From contig CAZUCI010000017.1 in assembly GCA_964619485.1 (NCBI GenBank), positions 1 through 43,895 of the forward strand: 43,895 nucleotides of DNA, written 5' to 3'. A program made the position numbers and the translations under genes. Positions within the stretch are counted from its first letter, which is position 1; each line of letters opens with the position of its first letter. Origin of the DNA: UBA2882 sp964619485 (GTDB lineage Bacteria > Bacillota > Clostridia > Lachnospirales > Lachnospiraceae). Positions 32,318 through 38,869 of the stretch are shown piece after piece. The notes below the pieces were generated by a model. It made no database searches. It was given only the letters and a program-made list of their open reading frames with translations, and had not been told where the DNA came from.

Positions 32318-32611
32318 TTATTCTTTTTCTTTTAATCGCCCAAATACCAGTTCATATCCATCACTGCCATAGTTTAAGGAACGGTTTACACGGCTGATGG
32401 TAGCGGTGGAGGCTCCTGTTTTTTCTGCAATTTCCAGATATGTCTTTTTCTGGCGAAGCATATCGGCTACTTCAAAACGCTGTGATAAAGATAGCAGTTC
32501 ATTTACTGTACATAAATCCTCAAAAAAGGAATAGCATTCTTCTTTTGTTTCCAGAGTCAGAATAGCTTCAAATAAGGATTCCACAGACTCTGTTCTTAAT
32601 TGTTTTAACAT
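32318..32611 (-). CDS. TrpR-like protein, YerC/YecD family
   Basis: 97-residue DNA-binding protein with the TrpR-type helix-turn-helix: FFEDLCTVNELLSLSQRFEVADMLRQKKTYLEIAEKTGASTATISRVNRSLNYG. The TISRVNRSL recognition helix is near-identical across the family. Members are common in Firmicutes but their effector and targets are unknown; there is no evidence for tryptophan binding. GGAGAAAA precedes the ATG. It is convergent with the PTS-like gene. Confidence 0.93.
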   Translation of the reverse strand: MLKQLRTESVESLFEAILTLETKEECYSFFEDLCTVNELLSLSQRFEVADMLRQKKTYLEIAEKTGASTATISRVNRSLNYGSDGYELVFGRLKEKE

Positions 32612-32717
32612 AGTTTTCTCCTTTTACTTTACCACTGTAAAATTTTAATGTCCCAACTTCTTTAATTTTATCATAGTAAAGTAAAAAGGTAAAGTGCAAT
32701 TGAAATTTGCTTTGAAA

Positions 32718-33452
32718 TTAATTGAAATAGGCTCTTGTCTTTTCTTTCATATAGGACATATAGTGCGAAACACTGTCGTTGACAATATGCTCTATTGGAA
32801 AACCGGATGATAAAACCAGAGGCTCCGAGTAGTTGTGGGCACCAATCAGCATATCACTGTGAGCGTCGCTGTTTAAAATGATTTCAACGCCATGCTTTTC
32901 GCAGGCCTCTAAAAGCTTTAAATAGTTGTCATGTGCACCGGGACGGTAGCTGGTTGGAGCGAGAGAAGAGTTATTAACCTCAAAAATGGTATGGGTATCA
33001 GCTGCGGCTCTCACCACCTCGTCATAATCCACAGGAAAGCGGGAATCGTCTAAATGACCTATAATCTGAATCTGTGGATTTTTACAAATCTGAATGATTG
33101 TGTTGGTAACCTCTTTCTCTGACATAAAGCGGACACATGGTGGATGCAGGCTGGCCAACGCCACATCCATGGTTTCTAAAAGCTGCGGCTCCATATCAAC
33201 AGCTCCGTTTTCATCAAGAATATTTAATTCCACCCCAAAAAGAGTTGGAAGTGCAAAGGCGTTTCGATCTAAAATTCTGTAATTCTGAAAGTAGAACTCA
33301 TGACAGGTTCCGGGCATTTTCATGGAGTGCTCTGTAATGGCTAAAAGCTCCAGTCCCTTTTGGCTTGCCATCTGAGTCATTTCACGAATTGTCTGAAAGG
33401 CATGTCCGCTGGCAACAGTATGAGTGTGTGAATCTAAAACATATTTTATCAT
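32718..33452 (-). CDS. PHP-domain phosphoesterase (YcdX-like)
   Basis: 244-residue metal-dependent phosphatase of the PHP family. Metal ligands are visible in DSHTHT (7-12), ITEHS, GVELNI, SLHPP, GHLDD and NSDAH. The residue order fits YcdX-type proteins of about 245 residues that bind three metals. The start was placed at ATG 33450-33452 because AAGGAG lies 9 nt before it; the upstream ATG at 33468-33470 precedes that ribosome site and has none of its own. The substrate is unknown. Monocistronic. Confidence 0.9.
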   Translation of the reverse strand: MIKYVLDSHTHTVASGHAFQTIREMTQMASQKGLELLAITEHSMKMPGTCHEFYFQNYRILDRNAFALPTLFGVELNILDENGAVDMEPQLLETMDVALASLHPPCVRFMSEKEVTNTIIQICKNPQIQIIGHLDDSRFPVDYDEVVRAAADTHTIFEVNNSSLAPTSYRPGAHDNYLKLLEACEKHGVEIILNSDAHSDMLIGAHNYSEPLVLSSGFPIEHIVNDSVSHYMSYMKEKTRAYFN

Positions 33453-33621
33453 ATTGTAGTACTCCTTCATTATATTATATACGATTTACAAAAAAAGCTC
33501 GTAGGTAAATCCTGTTTTGCATGCACATCATTTTAATACGTTTACAAATAGTTTTCAATACTATATAATAGATATGTCTAAGCTATTTGAAATGAATTGT
33601 TCCAGAACAGGGAGGAGAGAC

Positions 33622-34278
33622 ATGACGATTTCAACAGATGATTTGCTGAACAGTATATTGGAAAGCTTCACGAGAATTTCCTATGTTCATGCAGATGATA
33701 TTCCAAATATAGATTTATATATGGACCAGGTTACTACATTTATGGATCAGCATATGCGTTCCGCAACCCGCAATCCGGCGGAGGATAAAATACTGACCAA
33801 GACCATGATTAACAATTATGCCAAAAATAATCTTCTTCCACCACCGGTGAAGAAGAAGTATTCCAAAGAGCACATACTGATTCTGATATTTATCTATTAT
33901 TTTAAAGGCATTTTATCCATCAATGATATACAGGATGTACTGAAACCCATAACGGAACAGTATTTTGGCGGAAACGGCAGTATTCCCTTAGAAGAAATCT
34001 ATGATGATGTTTTTTCCCTGGAGGATGAACAGGTGGAACTGTTAAAAGAGGATGTGAAAGCAAAATTTTTGCAGTCACAGACTGTTTTTGAAGATGCCCC
34101 TGATTCAGATAAGGAATTCCTGCAGAAATTCGCATTTATCAGTATGCTGGGATTTGATGTGTATGTCAAGAAATTGTTGATAGAAAAAATTATCGATGGT
34201 ATGCGTGCTGATAATAAGGGCGCAAATGTCAAAGAAAAAAAACCAGAAAATAAGAAGCAGGACAGCGTGAAGGACTAG
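33622..34278 (+). CDS. DUF1836 family protein
   Basis: 218-residue cytosolic protein. The N-terminal half (about 20-110, with NIDLYMDQVTTFMDQ, LTKTMINNYAKNNLLPPPVKKKYSKEHILILIFIYYFKGILSINDIQ) is the DUF1836 region. It resembles a MerR-like helix-turn-helix with a conserved NLLPPPxKKKYSxEH motif. The tail is Lys-rich and disordered. ATG 33622 follows GGAGGAGAGA; earlier in-frame codons lack a ribosome site. Its stop is 1 nt from the start of the PP2C gene, so the two are co-translated. Biological role unknown; a transcription regulator is the usual guess. Confidence 0.85.
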   Translation: MTISTDDLLNSILESFTRISYVHADDIPNIDLYMDQVTTFMDQHMRSATRNPAEDKILTKTMINNYAKNNLLPPPVKKKYSKEHILILIFIYYFKGILSINDIQDVLKPITEQYFGGNGSIPLEEIYDDVFSLEDEQVELLKEDVKAKFLQSQTVFEDAPDSDKEFLQKFAFISMLGFDVYVKKLLIEKIIDGMRADNKGANVKEKKPENKKQDSVKD

Positions 34279-34279
34279 T

Positions 34280-35047
34280 ATGGAGCTATTATTTAAAGGA
34301 ATAACTGATATCGGACTTGTCAGGGAGATGAATCAGGACTCCTATGGCATGTATCAGAATGGAAACATGACACTTTTGTGTCTGGCAGATGGAATGGGCG
34401 GTCACGAGCATGGAGAGCTGGCCAGTCAGGCAATTACAGCAGGCATGGAAGAATGGAGCGCACAGTTTAATGAAGCTTTTTTTCAAAATAAATTTGGCAA
34501 TATGATCAATTCTCTTGTAAAAAAGGTGCAGGAGATTAACGATAATATTTTTGATACCTATAATATTAATCAGATTACGGGTTCAACGATGATTCTATTG
34601 CTGTTTTATGAGGGGCAGTATGCTCTGGTTTCGGCAGGCGACAGCAGAATATATAAGGCACACGGCTTTTCTTTTAAACAGCTGACTGAGGATGATGTAT
34701 GGGAGAGTTTGGAGGAAAACCAGATTCATTACACAAAAGAGGAACTGGAAAATCATCCAAACAGGGGAATGCTGATGCGTGCCGTTGGAATTCGCCCCAG
34801 AATGATTCCCGAGGTGAAGGTTGGCCGCGTAAAGGCGGGGGATGTTTTTCTGATGTGTTCGGATGGCCTGACCAAAGTAATTCCAGAGAGGAAAATCCAT
34901 AAATATCTTAGAAAGTCCAGGGGAGAGAGCCAGATGCTTCATTCACTGGAATGTCTGAAGGAAGAGGTATATGAAAATGGTGCCCCTGATAATTTTACAA
35001 TTATTATTTGCAGGGCAAAGCTTGTAAAAAGAAAAAGCTCCAAATAA
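34280..35047 (+). CDS. PP2C-type Ser/Thr protein phosphatase
   Basis: 255-residue PPM phosphatase. Metal-binding motifs: GLVREMNQDS (Asp20), LLCLADGMGGHEHG (Asp37-Gly38), SAGDSRIY, CSDGLTKVI (Asp about 194) and GAPDNFTIIIC (Asp about 236). It is full length with no membrane segment. Bacterial members reverse Ser/Thr phosphorylation by Hanks-type kinases, but no kinase gene is here. Its 1-nt spacing behind the DUF1836 gene suggests that protein is a substrate or partner. This is not the prpC-prkC locus. Confidence 0.93.
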   Translation: MELLFKGITDIGLVREMNQDSYGMYQNGNMTLLCLADGMGGHEHGELASQAITAGMEEWSAQFNEAFFQNKFGNMINSLVKKVQEINDNIFDTYNINQITGSTMILLLFYEGQYALVSAGDSRIYKAHGFSFKQLTEDDVWESLEENQIHYTKEELENHPNRGMLMRAVGIRPRMIPEVKVGRVKAGDVFLMCSDGLTKVIPERKIHKYLRKSRGESQMLHSLECLKEEVYENGAPDNFTIIICRAKLVKRKSSK

Positions 35048-35068
35048 AAAAGCTCAAAATAAAAATGC

Positions 35069-35821
35069 TTAAATAAAAATAATATGCAGAGCATTGGTAA
35101 AGCCCTGGATAGTATCCTTGTTGGCATCTATAAAGCTTTTTTGGGCACTGAAGGCGGTATAGGGGACATAGCCGGAATCCCTGCCAAGAGATGCAACAAC
35201 GTATCCATCGCCCTTTGTTTCCAATGCAGTTGCATGGGGCTCGAATTCAATGGTATAGTCGCCCTGACCTCCCGAAAAAGCAGCGGCAGTAGAACCGAAA
35301 TCAATACTCTGGTCAATGGTAAGATCAGTAGCAGGGTCGATACCATTCATTTTGAGAATATACTCAAAAACCATTTCCGGCATTCCGCCCTTTCGCCCAC
35401 CTAATACGGTTTTCCCTTTTAAATCAGCCCAGATAAAAGAGGAGCTGTCCTCGCGGGAAACAAGAAAGTTCCCGGCGCGCTGGGTCAACTGTGCAAAGTT
35501 CACAACATGGTCATCTGTATCGCCCAAATAAGTGTAAATGGTTGATTCGCTGCCCATGAATCCAATGTCAGCTTCTCCGGATAACACGGCAGTCATGGTT
35601 TTATCAGCACCAAAGCCGGTAACCAATGTCAGGTCGATACCCTCATCAGCAAAATATCCTTCCTCAATGGCAACATACATGGGAGCATAAAAAATCGAGT
35701 GTGCAACCTCGTTTAAAACCACCTTCTGATTTCCGGAGGCAGTTTCTTTTCCGCAGCCTGTCAGAATGAACATGGACAGAAGCAGACTCATCGTAAGTAA
35801 AAGTGCAAGAATCTTTTTCAT
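35069..35821 (-). CDS. ABC transporter substrate-binding lipoprotein (SsuA/THI5-like), C-terminally truncated
   Basis: 250-residue lipoprotein: signal peptide with lipobox LTGC (Cys23), then the NMT1/THI5-like fold with VLNEVAHSIFYAPMYVAIEEGYFADEGIDLTLV, GSESTIYTYLG, GGRKGGMPEMVFEYIL and FEPHATALETKGDGYVVASL. Relatives of about 320-340 residues continue with a helix after the point where this protein ends (QGFTNALHIIFI). That last stretch switches to A/T-rich sequence abutting the PP2C gene. No permease or ATPase gene follows, so the rest of the transporter operon has been lost. Original ligand unknown (sulfonate, nitrate or pyrimidine-precursor class). AGGAGAG precedes the start. Confidence 0.8.
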   Translation of the reverse strand: MKKILALLLTMSLLLSMFILTGCGKETASGNQKVVLNEVAHSIFYAPMYVAIEEGYFADEGIDLTLVTGFGADKTMTAVLSGEADIGFMGSESTIYTYLGDTDDHVVNFAQLTQRAGNFLVSREDSSSFIWADLKGKTVLGGRKGGMPEMVFEYILKMNGIDPATDLTIDQSIDFGSTAAAFSGGQGDYTIEFEPHATALETKGDGYVVASLGRDSGYVPYTAFSAQKSFIDANKDTIQGFTNALHIIFI

Positions 35822-35883
35822 AATATTTCTCTCCTCGGGTTATATAGTTAGCATATTGAAAATGGAGCAGATTGGTTCCCGAT

Positions 35884-35912
35884 TTGTCAAAACTTTGATA
35901 GTATGATATTCT
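35884..35912 (+). promoter_or_regulatory. Predicted promoter of the EamA transporter
   Basis: TTGTCA (35884-35889), 17-nt spacer and TATTCT (35907-35912). The transcript would include both palindromic copies at 35940-36005. Confidence 0.5.
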
Positions 35913-35939
35913 CTCATTTGGCGAAAAGGGGTATCATAG

Positions 35940-36005
35940 GGCATCAGGACTCCTTCTGCATAGAGAGGCATCAGGACTCCGTCTGCTGCGCAGACACCTC
36001 ATGCC
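35940..36005. repeat. 39-nt palindromic element, copy 2, with a preceding half copy
   Basis: A full element (35967-36005) runs from GGCATC to CATGCC, with inner stem GTCTG/CAGAC around CTGCG. A half copy (35940-35959) repeats GGCATCAGGACTCC just before it. It matches copy 1 at 19610-19648 in length and ending. It lies directly before the ribosome site of the EamA gene. Confidence 0.65.
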
Positions 36006-36021
36006 AAAGGAGATAAATGTT

Positions 36022-36867
36022 ATGTGGATGTTACTTGTACTGGTTTATGGACTATTAAAGGGAACCAGAGAAATTGTTAAGAAAAAATCGTTACAGCACA
36101 GCTCTGTCATGGAGGTGTTGTTTTTTTATACACTGTTTGCATTTTTGCTGGTGGTGCCGGATGCAAAAAGAGCCATGGGGGTTCCGGCTGATAAGATGCT
36201 CTGGATTTTTGTAAAGTCCCTGATAATTTTCGCAGCCTGGATACTGAGCTTTAAGGCTATTAAAAAAATGCCCATCAGCCTTTACGGTGTACTGGACCTT
36301 TCCAGAGTGCTTTTTGCCACCTTATTGGGAAGTATCGTTTTACACGAAGTTATGTCAACAGCACAGATTGTTGGACTTATTTTGGTGGCAGCAGGACTTT
36401 TACTGTTAAAGTTTCATAAAAGAAATCCTCAGGGCGAGGAAAAGGTGGAGGTACATATTGTTATCTTCTCTCTTTTGTCCTGTATGCTGAATGCAGTGTC
36501 AGGCCTGTTGGATAAAATTTTGATGAAGGATTTAAAAACGTCTCAGCTGCAGTTCTGGTATATGCTTTTTCTGGTCGCTTTATATGGAGGATATCTGCTG
36601 CTGTCCAGAGAAAAGATTCAGTTTGCAAAGGCGGCGACCAACAAATGGATCTGGCTTCTGGCGTTTCTGTTTGTTGTAGCAGACCGGTGTCTGTTCCTGG
36701 CCAATGCATCACCCGACAGCAGAATCACAGTGATGACATTGATTAAGCAGTCCGGGTGTCTTGTGACGCTTGCAGCAGGAAAGTGGTTATACCATGATAA
36801 AAATGTTGGCCACAAAGCGCTGTGTACGGCACTTGTGGTAGCGGGAATTGTCGTTGCGGTTCTTTAG
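36022..36867 (+). CDS. EamA-family drug/metabolite transporter
   Basis: 281-residue membrane protein of the DMT superfamily with about ten helices in two EamA repeats (about 1-135 and 150-280). Typical pieces are ILSFKAIKKMPISLYGVLDLSRVLFATLLGSIVLHE and, in the second repeat, SRITVMTLIKQSGCLVTLAAGKWLYHDK with GIVVAVL at the end. ATG 36022 has AAGGAGA 8 nt upstream; ATG 36001 lies before that site and inside the palindrome. Substrate unknown. Monocistronic. Confidence 0.9.
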   Translation: MWMLLVLVYGLLKGTREIVKKKSLQHSSVMEVLFFYTLFAFLLVVPDAKRAMGVPADKMLWIFVKSLIIFAAWILSFKAIKKMPISLYGVLDLSRVLFATLLGSIVLHEVMSTAQIVGLILVAAGLLLLKFHKRNPQGEEKVEVHIVIFSLLSCMLNAVSGLLDKILMKDLKTSQLQFWYMLFLVALYGGYLLLSREKIQFAKAATNKWIWLLAFLFVVADRCLFLANASPDSRITVMTLIKQSGCLVTLAAGKWLYHDKNVGHKALCTALVVAGIVVAVL

Positions 36868-36919
36868 TGCAACCCTCAGTTTACATATAAAAGGTTTTAG
36901 AGCAAAATAAAGTTCCGTA

Positions 36920-36948
36920 GTGACACAAAATTTAAAATATATTATAAT
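36920..36948 (+). promoter_or_regulatory. Predicted promoter of the pspA/SPFH operon
   Basis: GTGACA (36920-36925), a 17-nt spacer and a perfect TATAAT (36943-36948), about 90 nt before pspA. This is sigma-A type; no sigma-54 or sigma-W-like site was seen. Confidence 0.65.
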
Positions 36949-37036
36949 ATAGCCAAGGCAGCAGAAAAAATCATTTTTGCTGAATAAAAACATAAACTTT
37001 ATGGAATACGCGTGAAGCGTAGGAGGAGGATGTTAC

Positions 37037-37717
37037 ATGGGAGTATTAACCAGATTTAAAGACATTATGTCAGCAAACATCAACGCATTATTAGACAAAT
37101 GTGAGGATCCTGAGAAAATGATTGACCAGTATCTTCGTAATTTAGAGAGTGATCTTGGAAAAGTAAAAGCTGAAACGGCAGGGGTAATCGCTGATGAGAA
37201 GGCCGCAAAGAGAAAATTAAATGAGTGCGATGAAGAAATCGCCAAGATGGACAAATATGCAAGGAAAGCAGTCGCAGCCGGAAATGATGCTGAGGCACGT
37301 CAGTTCCTTGGAAGAAAGACACAGCTGACGGATGAACACACCGCGTTGGAAGCAAATTACAATCTTTGTGTTGAAAATTCCGCAAAGATGCGAGAGATGA
37401 CACAAAAGCTGGAAAATGATATTCAGACCTTAAAGGGAAAACAGTCTACCTTAAAAGCAAAGCTTGCAGTAGCTGAGACAAAGAAGAAAATGAATGCAGT
37501 GGGAGCATCCGGAAAAGGTGTGAACACTTCGGTTGATGCATTTAACCGTATGGAGGATAAGGTTAACCGCATGATGGACGAGGCAGATGCAATGGAAGAG
37601 TTGAATGCAAAGCCTGAGGATGACATTGATGCGCTTGCTGCAAAATACGAAGACAGCGAAGATGCAAGCGGTGTGGATGACGAGCTTGCCAAATTAAAAG
37701 CAGAAATGGGAATGTAA
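37037..37717 (+). CDS. pspA: PspA/IM30 family protein
   Basis: 226-residue peripheral membrane coiled-coil protein of the ESCRT-III-like PspA/Vipp1 family, which supports damaged membranes. It starts MGVLTRFKDIMSANINALLDKCEDPEKMIDQYL, the typical amphipathic N-terminal helix. A long charged coiled coil follows (about 25-150), then an acidic tail rich in Asp/Glu. GGAGGAGG precedes the ATG. The next gene, 19 nt downstream, encodes an SPFH/zinc-ribbon protein, the same pairing as pspA-family ydjF with ydjI in Bacillus. Confidence 0.95.
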   Translation: MGVLTRFKDIMSANINALLDKCEDPEKMIDQYLRNLESDLGKVKAETAGVIADEKAAKRKLNECDEEIAKMDKYARKAVAAGNDAEARQFLGRKTQLTDEHTALEANYNLCVENSAKMREMTQKLENDIQTLKGKQSTLKAKLAVAETKKKMNAVGASGKGVNTSVDAFNRMEDKVNRMMDEADAMEELNAKPEDDIDALAAKYEDSEDASGVDDELAKLKAEMGM

Positions 37718-37736
37718 GCAAAAAGGAGATAAGATC

Positions 37737-38723
37737 ATGGGCATTTTTTCAAATCAGCTTGCCAATGTTGTAGAATGGGACGAGGCAAAAGAGGGCGTTA
37801 TTTTCTGGAAATGGCGCAATGATGAAATTAAGAAGGGCTCCAAGCTTGTCATTCGTCCCGGACAGGATGCCATCTTTATGTTTAATGGCAAAATCGAGGG
37901 TGTCTTTACAGATGATGGCAGCTATGATATCGAGACACAGATTATTCCTTTTTTATCAACACTGAAGGGTTTTAAATTTGGTTTTAATTCCGGAATGAGA
38001 GCAGAGGTGGTATTTATTAATACCAAAGAGCTTCTGTGCAAATGGGGTACCAAGAATGCAATCAATCTTCCGGCACCGGGACTTCCTGGGGGAATGCCGG
38101 TTCGTGCGTTTGGAACCTTCAACTGCAAGGTTATGGATTATTCTGTCATGCTGGAGAAATTATCAGGAACCATGCAGACCTATGAAGTAGAGGATGTAAA
38201 AGAACGTATTACAGCAAGCCTTGACCAGCTGTTGATGAGCTGGATTGGCAAGGAAGGCAGAGATATGTTCAATCTGCAGATGGATGCTCGCAATATTGCA
38301 AAGGGTATCGAGGAAGATCTGGACATGGAGATGCGGGGAATTGGTATTGGTATCACCGGATTTACCATTGAAAGCTTCAACTATCCAGAGCAGATTAAGA
38401 AGATGCAGGAAAAGGCAGCAGCACAGGCTATGGTTGGAGATATGAACAAATATTCTCAGGTAGCCATGGCTGACTCCATGGAGAAAACAGGAGCCGGAAG
38501 CGGCGGTGCCAATATGGCAGGCCAGATGATGGGAATGCAGATGGGCATGATGATGGGACAGCAGATGATGAACCAGATGAATGGCGGGCAGCCTCAGGGC
38601 GCAGCACCGGCAGGGAACGGAGCACCAGCAGGAAATGGAGCAGCACCGAAATTCTGCCCAAACTGTGGAACTGCAACGAATGGAGCGAAATTCTGCAGCA
38701 ATTGTGGTCAGAAGCTGGTATAA
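37737..38723 (+). CDS. SPFH-domain protein with C-terminal zinc ribbon (YdjI-like)
   Basis: 328-residue protein with a flotillin/SPFH-like core (about 15-235: VVEWDEAKEGVIFWKW, KLVIRPGQDAIFMFNGKIEGVF). Next come a Met/Gln/Gly-rich low-complexity segment (about 260-305, with repeated MMGMQMGMMMGQQMM) and a zinc ribbon with Cys307-X2-Cys310 and Cys320-X2-Cys323. No membrane helix is seen, so it probably oligomerises at the membrane through partners. AAGGAG lies before the ATG. Co-transcribed with pspA, it likely acts with PspA in envelope maintenance; the Bacillus YdjI comparison is from family knowledge. Confidence 0.9.
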   Translation: MGIFSNQLANVVEWDEAKEGVIFWKWRNDEIKKGSKLVIRPGQDAIFMFNGKIEGVFTDDGSYDIETQIIPFLSTLKGFKFGFNSGMRAEVVFINTKELLCKWGTKNAINLPAPGLPGGMPVRAFGTFNCKVMDYSVMLEKLSGTMQTYEVEDVKERITASLDQLLMSWIGKEGRDMFNLQMDARNIAKGIEEDLDMEMRGIGIGITGFTIESFNYPEQIKKMQEKAAAQAMVGDMNKYSQVAMADSMEKTGAGSGGANMAGQMMGMQMGMMMGQQMMNQMNGGQPQGAAPAGNGAPAGNGAAPKFCPNCGTATNGAKFCSNCGQKLV

Positions 38724-38792
38724 AGACTGAACCATACATATACAGCATAGAATATTGTGGCAAGAGAGGGTTTTACCAATTTTGTCAGCTTA

Positions 38793-38822
38793 GAGGGTAA
38801 GCCGTGACTTACCCTCTTTTTT
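38793..38822 (+). terminator. Terminator of the pspA/SPFH operon
   Basis: GAGGGTAAG (38793-38801) and CTTACCCTC (38808-38816) form a perfect 9-bp stem with a 6-nt loop followed by six T. Confidence 0.92.
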
Positions 38823-38869
38823 ATGGTAGAATAAAATGGTATTTTCGCGTAGGAAAGAGAGAGAGTTTT

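Noticed and set aside
32178..32372. TTG-started 64-codon ORF after the PTS gene
   Set aside because: It reads through the 70-nt hairpin and into the opposing yerC gene, has no ribosome site and gives no protein-like pattern.
35884..35906. TTTGATAGT near the EamA promoter as a second FabT site
   Set aside because: It is followed by ATGA rather than CAAA, so only one half-site is present.
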